From contig DSCJ01000024.1 in assembly GCA_011049175.1 (NCBI GenBank), positions 19,094-83,093 of the forward strand: a stretch of 64,000 nucleotides of DNA, given 5' to 3'. The position numbers and the translations under genes were made by a program. How positions within the stretch are numbered: the stretch's first letter is position 1; each line of letters begins with the position of its first letter. Shown here piece by piece: positions 50,176 through 60,115 of this stretch. The notes below the pieces were generated by a model, which did no database searches, was not told the origin of the DNA, and worked only from the letters and a program-made list of their open reading frames with translations. The stretch comes from Bacteroidota bacterium. Lineage in GTDB: Bacteria > Bacteroidota > Bacteroidia > Bacteroidales > VadinHA17.

Positions 50176-50203
50176 CAAAGATATTCATTTCCCACCATAC
50201 AAA
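50176..50203 (-). promoter_or_regulatory. lepA promoter: TTTG (-33) and TATCTTTG (-7)
   Basis: On the minus strand TTTG at 50200-50203 and TATCTTTG at 50176-50183 are separated by 16 bp, slightly short of the usual spacing. The lepA ATG at 50145 is 30 nt downstream. The -33 overlaps the edge of the terminator after groEL. Confidence 0.6.
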
Positions 50204-50235
50204 GAAAGCTGCCCGCACGGGCAGCTTTCTTTTTT
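50201..50235. terminator. Terminator between groEL and lepA
   Basis: An inverted repeat with 14-nt arms (50201-50214 with 50219-50232), a 4-nt loop, and A/T runs on both sides. It ends the groESL transcript just before the lepA promoter. Confidence 0.85.
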
Positions 50236-50253
50236 ATGGAGTATGATGGCATT

Positions 50254-51918
<1,665 letters not shown>

Positions 51919-51936
51919 TTATGATAATTTGTTTGC

Positions 51937-52215
51937 TCAGATAATGGCCAGAATATCCGACTGACGCATGATAAGCAGGTCTTTCCCGTCGATATTGATC
52001 TCGGTTCCGGAATACTTGCCGTAAAGAACCATATCCCCTGCCTTTACTTCCATTTTTTCATCCTTGTTTCCGGGTCCGACGGCAAGAATTTTCCCGCGCT
52101 GTGGTTTCTCCTTGGCGGAATCAGGGATATAAATCCCACTGGCTGTTTTGGTTTCAGCCTCCTGGGGCTCGATTACCACCCGGTCGGCCAATGGTTTGAT
52201 CTTAAGGTCTGCCAT
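51937..52215 (-). CDS. groES: 10 kDa co-chaperonin GroES
   Basis: A 92-residue heptameric lid of GroEL. It starts [21 protein letters not shown] and contains the mobile loop region with [13 protein letters not shown] and the core [15 protein letters not shown]. It is the first gene of the groES-groEL operon. Upstream, the minus strand holds CGAATTTG (52248-52255), a weak -7-like element. Confidence 0.97.
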   Translation of the reverse strand: MADLKIKPLADRVVIEPQEAETKTASGIYIPDSAKEKPQRGKILAVGPGNKDEKMEVKAGDMVLYGKYSGTEINIDGKDLLIMRQSDILAII

Positions 52216-52424
52216 ATCACAATTCGTTTTTTAGGTTAAACATGGTGCAAATTCGTGTTGCTTTCTTCATATTCTGTGCCAAAGGGAAAAGCATGGATCG
52301 CTGGCTGTAATGTAGGCAGAATTAACCTGGCATCACCTGCCTTTTTGATGGGAGGAAACAAGACGCTTTTATGTTATTGATTGATATTCTGTTGTTTACA
52401 ATAATTGTGTGTACAGGTGAAACC

Positions 52425-52462
52425 AAAAAAAACGTGTCAGCCAAAATGACAGACTGACACGT
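52425..52462 (-). terminator. Terminator after secG (minus strand)
   Basis: On the minus strand a 9-bp stem (52454-52462 with 52432-52440) with a 13-nt loop is followed by eight T. It lies 25 nt after the secG stop codon and separates this operon from groESL. Confidence 0.85.
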
Positions 52463-52486
52463 ACTGAATTCGCAGATAAAAGTGTT

Positions 52487-52840
52487 TTATTCTTCGGGCG
52501 GCGCTTCCTGGGCCGGCTGACTTTCGGGAACCGTTGTGGGAAAATTCGGAATTCCTCCAGGATCCACGGTATTCTCAATCTGTTGCTGAATGCGCGATTC
52601 ATTCATGCCTTCCTGGTTCCTGGGAATGGTCATACTGGCCAGCAAACTGAAAACCAGCAGGGCTACTGCCAGCGTCCAGGTGGATTTCTCAAGAAAGTCG
52701 GCTGTTTTTCTAACTCCCATCACCTGGTTGGAAGCCTGGAAATTCGAGGCCAGTCCGCCACCTTTGGAATTCTGTACCAGAACGATCATGATCAGCAAAA
52801 CACAGACGATCACGATCAGTACGGAAATCAGTGTATACAT
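52487..52840 (-). CDS. secG: Protein translocase subunit SecG
   Basis: A 117-residue inner membrane subunit of SecYEG. It has two membrane segments (about residues 3-22 and 54-72) with the conserved LVQNSKGGGLAS loop between them and GVRKTADFLEKSTW before the second segment. The C-terminal tail of about 40 residues is Pro/Gln/Glu-rich and extended, as in other Bacteroidota. It starts 2 nt after the upstream TPR gene and is the last gene of its operon. Confidence 0.93.
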   Translation of the reverse strand: MYTLISVLIVIVCVLLIMIVLVQNSKGGGLASNFQASNQVMGVRKTADFLEKSTWTLAVALLVFSLLASMTIPRNQEGMNESRIQQQIENTVDPGGIPNFPTTVPESQPAQEAPPEE

Positions 52841-52842
52841 AA

Positions 52843-54198
52843 TTATTTGGTTTTTTGCTTGATGAGCTCCTGAATCTTTTGAATTTGCGAGGCAAAATAA
52901 CTACTTTTTTCCGGATATTTCAAACTTAATTTTTCATAGGCAAAAATAGCCTTGGAATAGTATCCCTGGCGCACATAGATCTGTGCCAGGGTGTCGGTGA
53001 ACAATCCCTCGCTTTCCTCCACACTGTCCCTGGAAATATCCTCCGCTTCATCTGCTTTCTCATCCCTGGGAACAATCCTCGGGTTCTTTTCCAGGAACCG
53101 GTCAATCAGATCATGCTGGCGCCTGACGGGAGGGTCGCTTTGGTCTTTCTTCTCTTCTTGCCCGGAGGAGGAATCGGCCGGTTCCCCCGACAACATTTCG
53201 AGCCATTGGGAAAAGGAATGACTGTTACTTTTTATGCCTGTTTTCTGGCCGTTTTCGTTTTGAGTTTTTTTTTCAGCAGAGGCCGAATCCTGTGGCTCCT
53301 GCTGCAGAGAGGGACCTGTTCTTTTTTCTTTTTTTTCTTCTTTTTCTTTAATTTCCGGTTCACCCGCCTGCGGTTCTTCCTCATGTTCATCAATCTCCAG
53401 AATTTCCCCCGTAGCCGGACTAAGGCCGGTAGTCTCTTCCGGTTTTTCAGGGAGAGGAGCCTCCGCCGCTTCATCGGTGAGAACAAACAGATCCCCTTCC
53501 CCCTGCCTTTCTTCTTCACGAAGCGGGCCGGATCGCTCTTCCGGTTCTCCTTCTGTCCCGTAAAGAGTTCCTTCTTCCCTTCTTTTCCTGGCTTCTTCCA
53601 CCTGTTTCATGATGCGTTCGGCCACACTTCCCGGTTCTCCCTTTTCATCCTTCACAGGTTCTTCTTCTGTGGCCTCTGCTCCGGCAGGAACAGGTGGTCC
53701 GGAATCTTCTTCCGCCTTTATTTCTGCTTTTTCCCTCCGTTCTTCTTCCTGCAGTCCTCTCTGATTTTTCTCATCTTTTTCACCCGTCATTTCCTTTTCC
53801 GGTATGTCGGCCGCTTCCTCCTCTTTCCCGGCAGGCTTTCCGTTGCGGGATGCATCCTTCTTTTCGGAGGCCCCGGCCTCCCTGCCAGCCGGTTGAATCA
53901 GGGGCCCGGGCGTTTCTTCCCCCAATGGTTCCTCCCCGGTAGGCGTTACGGGGATCACTTTGCCCGCGGGGGCATGCAATAAGGTATACAATACGCTCCG
54001 GTCATGGGCGAAGACCGATGAAACTTTCAGCTGGTTTTCAAAACGGATACTTTTTACATTGTGCAGATTTTTCAGAAACAACAGGTGACCTGTCTGAAAA
54101 TAGGGAAACTCCGACAGTAGTTCCTGAATATCGTTCAGTGACTCCTGGCTGAGGTCCTCCGGCCTGTGTATGTATTTCAGAAATTGGTCCCTGTTCAT
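52843..54198 (-). CDS. TPR-type protein with a long Glu/Lys-rich disordered region
   Basis: From the ATG at 54198 it is 451 residues. The N-terminus (about 1-90) is a folded helical region beginning MNRDQFLKYIHRPEDL. The middle (about 100-385) is low-complexity, dominated by Glu, Lys, Pro, Gly and Ala, and probably disordered. The C-terminus (about 390-451) has a TPR-like helix pair (TLAQIYVRQGYYSKAIFAYEKLSLKYPEKSSYF). No signal peptide is present. It is conserved in position between lptE and secG in relatives; function unknown. A homopyrimidine tract of about 30 nt occurs within it (plus strand, 53319-53349). Confidence 0.78.
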   Translation of the reverse strand: MNRDQFLKYIHRPEDLSQESLNDIQELLSEFPYFQTGHLLFLKNLHNVKSIRFENQLKVSSVFAHDRSVLYTLLHAPAGKVIPVTPTGEEPLGEETPGPLIQPAGREAGASEKKDASRNGKPAGKEEEAADIPEKEMTGEKDEKNQRGLQEEERREKAEIKAEEDSGPPVPAGAEATEEEPVKDEKGEPGSVAERIMKQVEEARKRREEGTLYGTEGEPEERSGPLREEERQGEGDLFVLTDEAAEAPLPEKPEETTGLSPATGEILEIDEHEEEPQAGEPEIKEKEEKKEKRTGPSLQQEPQDSASAEKKTQNENGQKTGIKSNSHSFSQWLEMLSGEPADSSSGQEEKKDQSDPPVRRQHDLIDRFLEKNPRIVPRDEKADEAEDISRDSVEESEGLFTDTLAQIYVRQGYYSKAIFAYEKLSLKYPEKSSYFASQIQKIQELIKQKTK

Positions 54199-54205
54199 AA
54201 AGCCA

Positions 54206-54718
54206 TTACCAGTTAACGAATGCCCTGTTAAATATATCTTCCGTGAGCTGATCGATGATCTGGGGGGTATATTCGTCCTGCGCCTGGGTGGGATCCATGG
54301 TGCTTTCATACTCCGCATACCGGGTAAAAGTGGTTTCAAAATCCCATTCGGGTTCCACGCGGTTGGTGAATTTTACCCTGACCGATATGCTCAGCCTGTT
54401 CATGGCCGCCATTTCATTGCCGGTAATAGCCACCGGTTCGATCTTGTAATCGGTGATCTCGCCTTCGAAATTCACATCTCCCATATCGTTGGTAAAAGTA
54501 AGGCCGGTTTGTGCCTTGCAGCGATCCATCAGGGCATTGGTAAAATCCTGGGCCAGATTGGGCAGAACGGTTGCCGCACGGTTCGGAAAATACTGTACGG
54601 AAATGGATTTCACCTCAGGGGCAATGGTGGCCCCGGTAAACGAATATTTCACAGTACACCCCTCGCCGGAAATGATCCCGGCCAGCGCCATGATCCATAT
54701 GCAGAATTTTTTACTCAA
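54206..54718 (-). CDS. lptE: LptE-like outer membrane lipoprotein (LPS assembly)
   Basis: A 170-residue lipoprotein with Cys21 after a signal peptide (ISGEGC). The pattern GCTVKYSFTGATIAPEVKSISVQYFPNRA is the Bacteroidota LptE family start. The rest alternates strand and helix (FEGEITDYKIEPVAITG, then RLSISVRVKFTN). In E. coli LptE plugs the LptD barrel and helps insert lipopolysaccharide. It is 7 nt upstream of the TPR gene and 33 nt downstream of the sigma-54 activator gene. Confidence 0.88.
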   Translation of the reverse strand: MSKKFCIWIMALAGIISGEGCTVKYSFTGATIAPEVKSISVQYFPNRAATVLPNLAQDFTNALMDRCKAQTGLTFTNDMGDVNFEGEITDYKIEPVAITGNEMAAMNRLSISVRVKFTNRVEPEWDFETTFTRYAEYESTMDPTQAQDEYTPQIIDQLTEDIFNRAFVNW

Positions 54719-54751
54719 AGGGTACAGCCTCTTTAAACAAAGATACGTTTT

Positions 54752-55981
54752 TCAATGTATATCGTATTCTTTAATCTTCCGGTAAAGGGTCCGTTCCGAA
54801 ATTCCCAGTTCTTTTGCGGCATGCTTTCTTTTCCCATGGTGCTTTTCCAGGGCTTTACTGATCAGTTCCTTTTCCTTGTCGGCCAGCGACAGGGATTCTT
54901 CCACAATTTCTTCGGTATCTTCAATAGGATCCTGCGGTCCCCGGCGGTATTCCACAGGCGAAGCAACCGGAGATTCTTCTTCTGGCTTCACCTCATCATA
55001 CAAACGCTGGATATACCGGGCGTTCTGCTCGCTGATCCTTTCCCGGTCACCTCCTTTCTGCATCAGGTCCAGCACCAGCTTTTTCATATCGTTCATGTCG
55101 TTCTTCAGATCAAACAGTATCTTGTACAGGATCTCCCGTTCCGAGTTAAAGGTTTTCTGGTCGATGATATGGTGTACCAGAGCCGGTAATTTCTCTCCCT
55201 GGTAATCGGGCAGGTACTGTTTGAGCTTGTCGGCACCGATCAGCCGGTCCTGTTCAATAACCGACATTTGTTCGGTGATATTTTTCAGCTGGCGAATGTT
55301 CCCCGGCCAGTTGTATGTCAGTAAGATATTGCGTGCCTCGTCAGTGAGGGTGATGGGAGGCATGCGGTACTTTTCGGCAAAATCGCTTGCAAATTTCCTG
55401 AAAAGCAGTAAAATATCATCCCCCCGGTCACGGAGCGAAGGAATATGGATGGGCACAGTATTCAACCGGTAATACAGATCTTCCCGGAATTTACCTTCCA
55501 TAATGGCTTTGGGAATATCTACATTGGTGGCGGCAATCACCCGCACATTGGTTTTTTCCACCTTCGACGACCCCACCTTCAGAAATTCACCCGTTTCCAG
55601 CACCCTCAGAAGCCTCACCTGGGTAAACAGGGGAAGGTCGGCCACCTCATCCAGGAAGATGGTTCCCCCGTTGGCAACGTCGAAATATCCCCGCCGTGTA
55701 TCGGTAGCTCCGGTGAACGATCCCTTTTCATGTCCGAACAGTTCGGAATCGATGGTTCCCTCCGGAATGGCTCCGCAGTTCACGGCAATATATGGGCCGT
55801 GTTTCCGGGCACTGTACTGGTGGATGATTTTTGGGAAAAACTCTTTCCCGGTACCGCTCTCCCCTGTGATGAGAACCGACAGGTCGGTAGGAGCCACCAT
55901 AATGGCATGTTCCATGGCCCGGTTCAGACCGATGTAATTCCCGATAATACCGAACCTTTGCTTAACTTTCTGCAGATCCAT
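54752..55981 (-). CDS. Sigma-54-dependent transcriptional activator without a sensory domain
   Basis: A 409-residue protein that begins directly with the AAA+ domain. It has Walker A GESGTGKE (40-47), the sigma-54 contact loop GSFTGA (87-92, usually GAFTGA), the Walker B region NGGTIFLDEVADLP and R-finger region motifs. The C-terminal Fis-type HTH (AAKELGISERTLYRKIKEY, about 388-406) follows a Glu-rich linker. No receiver, GAF or PAS domain precedes the AAA+ part, so activity must be controlled by expression or by a partner. It is the first gene of the lptE-TPR-secG operon. No rpoN is in the window. Confidence 0.92.
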   Translation of the reverse strand: MDLQKVKQRFGIIGNYIGLNRAMEHAIMVAPTDLSVLITGESGTGKEFFPKIIHQYSARKHGPYIAVNCGAIPEGTIDSELFGHEKGSFTGATDTRRGYFDVANGGTIFLDEVADLPLFTQVRLLRVLETGEFLKVGSSKVEKTNVRVIAATNVDIPKAIMEGKFREDLYYRLNTVPIHIPSLRDRGDDILLLFRKFASDFAEKYRMPPITLTDEARNILLTYNWPGNIRQLKNITEQMSVIEQDRLIGADKLKQYLPDYQGEKLPALVHHIIDQKTFNSEREILYKILFDLKNDMNDMKKLVLDLMQKGGDRERISEQNARYIQRLYDEVKPEEESPVASPVEYRRGPQDPIEDTEEIVEESLSLADKEKELISKALEKHHGKRKHAAKELGISERTLYRKIKEYDIH

Positions 55982-56163
55982 TTATGGATTCCCTGGTTAA
56001 TAAAATCATGTCATTTTGACATTGCAAAGGTAACACTTTTCAATCAAGCTCGGAAGTCCCCGCACATCTATTCTGGCTTCTCCTGAAAAATCCGGCAGTT
56101 TTTCAGCCCGGGGAACTGTGTCTCCTGACGATTTATTTCTATATTGCAGAAAGAAAAGTTGTC

Positions 56164-56928
56164 ATGAAACACCTGCAGAAAAATGTACTGGGGATCATCC
56201 CCGCCCGGTATGCATCCACCCGTTTTCCGGGAAAACCCCTGGCCATGATCCGGGGCAAGACCATGATCAGAAGGGTATATGAACAGGTAGCAGAAGTGCT
56301 CGACCGGCTGTGGGTAGCTACCGATGATGAACGGATTGCCGGAGAAGTGGAAAAATTCGGCGGTAGGGTATGCCTGACATCCACATCCCACCCGAGCGGC
56401 ACTGACCGGTGCGCAGAGGCACTGGAACTGATTGAAAAACAAACCGGCGAACGTTTCGAAACCGTGGTAAATATCCAGGGGGATGAGCCTTTCATTCAGC
56501 CGGGCCAGATAAGGGAAATACTCGATTGTTTTATACAGGAGGGAACACAGATAGCCACCCTGGCCCGAAAAGCCGATAACATGGAAGAAATTTCCGACCG
56601 CAACCTGCCCAAGGTGGTGGTCAACCCCCGGCATCTGGCCATGTACTTCAGCCGTTCACCCATACCCTATGTATGCAACCAGTCACGCCAAAACTGGCCG
56701 AAAAAACATATGTTTCTCCTCCACGTGGGAATGTATGCTTTCGAAGCCAGCGTGCTCAGGGAGATCAGCAAACTCAGTCCCTCTCCCCTGGAACAGGCCG
56801 AATCGCTGGAACAGCTCCGCTGGCTGGAAAACGGATACACTATCCGGGTGGGACTCACCCGTTTCCTGAACCGGCCGGTGGACACCCCGGAAGACCTGGA
56901 AAGGTTGCTGGAAGAAGGTTTTTCCTGA
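56164..56928 (+). CDS. kdsB: 3-deoxy-manno-octulosonate cytidylyltransferase KdsB
   Basis: Activates Kdo as CMP-Kdo for lipopolysaccharide core synthesis. The 254-residue protein has the nucleotidyltransferase start GIIPARYASTRFPGKPLA, WVATDDERI, NIQGDEPFI and a C-terminal RVGLTRFLNRPVDTPEDLERL. The start and length are standard. It is divergent from the sigma-54 activator gene (182 nt between) and convergent with the photolyase gene (17 nt between stops). Confidence 0.96.
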   Translation: MKHLQKNVLGIIPARYASTRFPGKPLAMIRGKTMIRRVYEQVAEVLDRLWVATDDERIAGEVEKFGGRVCLTSTSHPSGTDRCAEALELIEKQTGERFETVVNIQGDEPFIQPGQIREILDCFIQEGTQIATLARKADNMEEISDRNLPKVVVNPRHLAMYFSRSPIPYVCNQSRQNWPKKHMFLLHVGMYAFEASVLREISKLSPSPLEQAESLEQLRWLENGYTIRVGLTRFLNRPVDTPEDLERLLEEGFS

Positions 56929-56945
56929 TAAACCGGTTCCCGTAT

Positions 56946-58265
56946 CTAACCTTTTCTCTCCGCCAGGGCCTGCCGGTATACCTGAATAGCCCTTTCCCTT
57001 GCTTTCCGGTAATCGACCAGTGGCCCGGGATAGCTTTCTGTGCCGAACTCGGGGATCCATTTTTTTACATACTCATTCCCGGAGTCAAATTTCTTCTGTT
57101 GAAGAAACGGATTGAATATCCTGAACCAGGGGGCGGCATCGCAACCACTGCCGGCCGCCCATTGCCACCCGCCGTTATTCGACGAAAGCTCATAATCAAG
57201 CAAATGACCGGCAAACCAGGCTTCCCCCCACCTCCAGTCGATCAGCAAAAGTTTTGTAAGAAAACCGGCCGTGATCATTCTTACCCGGTTGTGCATAAAA
57301 CCCGTGGCCAGGAGCTGGCGCATACCCGCATCCACCAGCGGATAACCGGTAGTCCCCCGGCACCAGGCATCAAATTCCCTTTCATCATTCCGCCAGGGGA
57401 TCATATCGTATTCCGGACGGAAAGCATGATCCACCACCCCGGGAAAATGCCACAGGATCATCTGGTAGAATTCCCTCCAGATCAGTTCTTCCAGAAACTT
57501 CCCGTTCCAGGCCGCAGCCCGTTCCACCCATTGCCTAATGCTCACCGTACCGAACCTGAAATGGATGCTCAGGCGACTCGTGCCCTCCATGGCAGGATAA
57601 TCCCTGTATAAATGATACTGCCTGATCAATGATTCACAGGGTTCACGGGAAGGAAAACCGAGGCTCACTGCCGTGAACCCCATTTCACGAAGGGAAGGCA
57701 TCCCTGCCGGCCTATGGGAGGCAAGCCTTTTCAGGTACTTTTCGGAAGGATAATTTCCGGTTCCGGTTTCCGCCAAACGTTCCATCCATTTCCTCATATA
57801 AGGGGTATACACCACATAGGGCTTCCCATCCGTTTTCAGGATTTCTCCGGGTTCAAAAATCACCTGGTCTTTGAACGTCCTCACCTGAACTCCTTTCCCC
57901 TTCAGAAAAAAGCTGATCTTTTCATCCCGCTTCCGGGCATAGGGTTCGTAATCCCGGTTGAAAAAAAGGACCCCCACCCTGTATGAATCAGACAGTTTGC
58001 TGAACACATCCTCCGGTTCCCCGTAGTATACCAGCAGGGTTGAATGCATCTTTTCCAGTTCCCTTTTCAGATGCTCCACCTCCCGGTAAATGAATTCCAC
58101 CCGGGCATCGCGGAAATTGTCGAGCCGTTTCAGTATATTCGTATCGAAAATGAAAAGGGGCAGGATATTCCCCGCCTCCTTCAGGGCACGGAACAACCCG
58201 TGATTATCGAACAGGCGAAGGTCTCGCCTGAACCAGAATATATTGATTACGGAAGGTTGTTCCAT
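56946..58265 (-). CDS. phr: Class I deoxyribodipyrimidine photolyase / cryptochrome family
   Basis: Repairs cyclobutane pyrimidine dimers using blue or near-UV light. The 439-residue protein has the N-terminal antenna-binding alpha/beta domain (INIFWFRRDLRLFDN) and the FAD-binding helical domain. The latter includes LEELIWREFYQMIL and the signature NGGWQWAAGSGCDAAPWF with the FAD-contacting Asn and Asp and Trp residues of the electron-transfer path. The length (about 440) fits a CPD photolyase better than a DASH cryptochrome. It is divergent from the CarH-like regulator with 93 nt between, which suggests light-controlled expression. Confidence 0.92.
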   Translation of the reverse strand: MEQPSVINIFWFRRDLRLFDNHGLFRALKEAGNILPLFIFDTNILKRLDNFRDARVEFIYREVEHLKRELEKMHSTLLVYYGEPEDVFSKLSDSYRVGVLFFNRDYEPYARKRDEKISFFLKGKGVQVRTFKDQVIFEPGEILKTDGKPYVVYTPYMRKWMERLAETGTGNYPSEKYLKRLASHRPAGMPSLREMGFTAVSLGFPSREPCESLIRQYHLYRDYPAMEGTSRLSIHFRFGTVSIRQWVERAAAWNGKFLEELIWREFYQMILWHFPGVVDHAFRPEYDMIPWRNDEREFDAWCRGTTGYPLVDAGMRQLLATGFMHNRVRMITAGFLTKLLLIDWRWGEAWFAGHLLDYELSSNNGGWQWAAGSGCDAAPWFRIFNPFLQQKKFDSGNEYVKKWIPEFGTESYPGPLVDYRKARERAIQVYRQALAERKG

Positions 58266-58331
58266 GGAGCGGTGAAAAAGAAAGAGGGAAAAGGAATGGA
58301 CTGTAAGATAAACAATTTTGCAAAAAAAGGG

Positions 58332-58346
58332 TTATACAGGATATAA
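58332..58346 (+). promoter_or_regulatory. Inverted repeat in the photolyase / CarH-like intergenic region
   Basis: TTATA (58332-58336) and TATAA (58342-58346) are separated by 5 bp, 12 nt before the regulator start codon. A second palindrome, TTTTGCAAAA, lies just upstream. Either could be the operator of the regulator, but no experimentally defined motif was available to compare. Confidence 0.35.
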
Positions 58347-58358
58347 TCATTTATCTGC

Positions 58359-59252
58359 ATGGCTTTTTATTCGATAAGGGATCTGGAAAAACTTTCAGGG
58401 ATCAAGGCCCATACCATCCGGATGTGGGAAAAACGGTACAGCATTGTAAAGCCCCGCCGAACCGGAACCAATATCCGCTACTACTGCGACGATGATCTGA
58501 AAAGGATCCTGAACGTTTCCATCCTGAACCGGCACGGACTGAAGATCTCACGTATTGCCGAAATGAACGATGACCAGATTTCCGAACAGGTGATGCATAT
58601 TGCCCGTACCACAGGCAACCACGAAAGCCAGATTGAGCAACTCATCGTTTCCGTGATCGAATTCAACGATGATCGCTTCGAAAAAACCCTTTCCCGGGTG
58701 ATCATGCAAATGGGTTTTGAAAAAACGGTGCTCAAAGTGATCTATCCCTTCTTCCTTCGCATCGGGATCCTATGGCAGGTGGGAACCGTCAGTCCGGCCC
58801 AGGAACATTTTGCCTCCAACCTGATCAGGCAAAAGCTTCTGGTAGCTATCGACAGCCAGGATTCACCCCGCAAACCGGGTGCCCGGCGTTTTCTCCTGTT
58901 CCTTCCCGAAGGAGAACTGCACGAAATGGGATTGCTGTTTTTCCACTATATTTTGAAAAAACACGGGCACCAGGTAATTTATCTGGGTCAGTCGGTACCC
59001 TTTTCCGACCTGCAAGAAGTGATCAGCATAAGGGATTTTTACGGACTGATCACCTCTTTCACCACTGCGTTGCCCGATTTCTCCATGAAAAATTATCTTG
59101 AAAAGATGTATGCCACCTTCCCCGGGAAAAAAATCTTTGTAACCGGCCTTTTTGCCCGGGAACACGAGAAAGAAATTCCCTCCTTCATTGAAAAATTCAC
59201 CTGCCCGACCGATCTTATCTCCAGGATCGAGTCCATGGCCTCCGAACACTGA
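58359..59252 (+). CDS. MerR-type regulator with cobalamin-binding domain (CarH/LitR-like photoreceptor)
   Basis: A 297-residue protein in three parts. The first is a MerR winged helix-turn-helix (about 1-72, YSIRDLEKLSGIKAHTIRMW). The second is a helical domain with the W-x9-EH motif that caps adenosylcobalamin (W139, E149, H150). The third is a Rossmann-type B12 domain with ExHxxG (E186, H188, G191), H188 being the expected lower cobalt ligand. In CarH/LitR proteins light breaks the Co-C bond of AdoB12, dissolving the DNA-bound tetramer and derepressing carotenoid or repair genes. The residue after the Trp is Gln140, where Thermus CarH has the His that ligates cobalt after illumination. The target is probably the divergent photolyase gene. 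Confidence 0.88.
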   Translation: MAFYSIRDLEKLSGIKAHTIRMWEKRYSIVKPRRTGTNIRYYCDDDLKRILNVSILNRHGLKISRIAEMNDDQISEQVMHIARTTGNHESQIEQLIVSVIEFNDDRFEKTLSRVIMQMGFEKTVLKVIYPFFLRIGILWQVGTVSPAQEHFASNLIRQKLLVAIDSQDSPRKPGARRFLLFLPEGELHEMGLLFFHYILKKHGHQVIYLGQSVPFSDLQEVISIRDFYGLITSFTTALPDFSMKNYLEKMYATFPGKKIFVTGLFAREHEKEIPSFIEKFTCPTDLISRIESMASEH

Positions 59253-59346
59253 CCTCCCCAACTCCTTCCGTTTGATATTCTTGTTGCCACAGAGCTGGAT
59301 AGAAATTCTCCAGATGCGGACATTTCGGGTATCCCGTTTAATTTTT

Positions 59347-59354
59347 TAACTTTG
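59347..59354 (+). promoter_or_regulatory. Promoter -7 element (TAACTTTG) for the MBL hydrolase gene
   Basis: TAACTTTG matches TAnnTTTG and lies 16 nt before the ATG at 59371. An in-frame GTG at 59356 would be at the transcription start and is rejected. Confidence 0.58.
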
Positions 59355-59370
59355 AGTGGGGAACAACCTC

Positions 59371-60081
59371 ATGCAGATAACCGAAACGAACCATACCCTG
59401 CATATTTTCAGGGAGGGTTCCTGCAACTCCTACCTGATCGTTTCCTCCGGTGAAGCCCTGCTGGTGGACCCGGGAAAAGTGCACAAGGTACAGTTCCTTG
59501 AAAAAAAACTTCCGGAAAAAGGGATCCGCCTGGAACAGATCAGGCACATCGTGCTGACCCATACACACTACGATCATGTGGCAGGATTGAAACGGCTTCT
59601 GGAAAAAACAGACGCCCGCGTATGGGTTCAACGGAAAGAGGCCGGTTTCCTGGAAAACGGGGAAACGCCTTTTCCCGGAGGTACCGGCCCGTTCTTCCGG
59701 ATGATTTCCTGGTTTGGCACAAAATGCCTCTCACCCCTGTCGAAATACCCTCCGGTATCCCCCACCGACCGGGTGGATGATAAAACAACCCTTCAAACAG
59801 GAAAGATTCTGGTAACCCTGATTCCCACACCCGGACATTCACCGGGTTCCCTCACCATTCTGGCCGGCCGGTATGCCCTGGTTGGCGATACCTGTTTCCA
59901 TATTTTCCCCGGAAAAAATTATCCGCCCTTTGCCGATGATCCCGCACAACTGATCAAAAGCTGGAAAAAACTGCTCAACCTTCCGGTAGAAACCTTCTAT
60001 CCGGGTCACGGCAAGCCTTTTCCCCGGCAAATGCTCGAAACCAATTATGAAAAAAAACTAAACCGCTCTAACCATGTGTAA
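59371..60081 (+). CDS. MBL-fold metallo-hydrolase
   Basis: A protein of 236 residues from the ATG at 59371, with the metallo-beta-lactamase fold. The zinc motif HTHYDH follows a LVDPGK strand. Further ligands appear in TPGHSPGS, ALVGDTCFH and FYPGHGKP. The substrate is not evident; glyoxalase II-like, lactonase and general hydrolase activities are possible. The 3' end overlaps an in-frame ATG of the next gene by 8 nt, but that gene more likely begins at 60116. Confidence 0.85.
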   Translation: MQITETNHTLHIFREGSCNSYLIVSSGEALLVDPGKVHKVQFLEKKLPEKGIRLEQIRHIVLTHTHYDHVAGLKRLLEKTDARVWVQRKEAGFLENGETPFPGGTGPFFRMISWFGTKCLSPLSKYPPVSPTDRVDDKTTLQTGKILVTLIPTPGHSPGSLTILAGRYALVGDTCFHIFPGKNYPPFADDPAQLIKSWKKLLNLPVETFYPGHGKPFPRQMLETNYEKKLNRSNHV

Positions 60082-60115
60082 CAAACTATCCCTTCCGACC
60101 ACGAAACGCACCACC

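Noticed and set aside
53113..53982. A 289-codon frame on the plus strand opposite the TPR gene
   Set aside because: It is rich in Phe and Leu simply because it is the complement of a Glu/Lys-rich gene; no family resemblance, no promoter.
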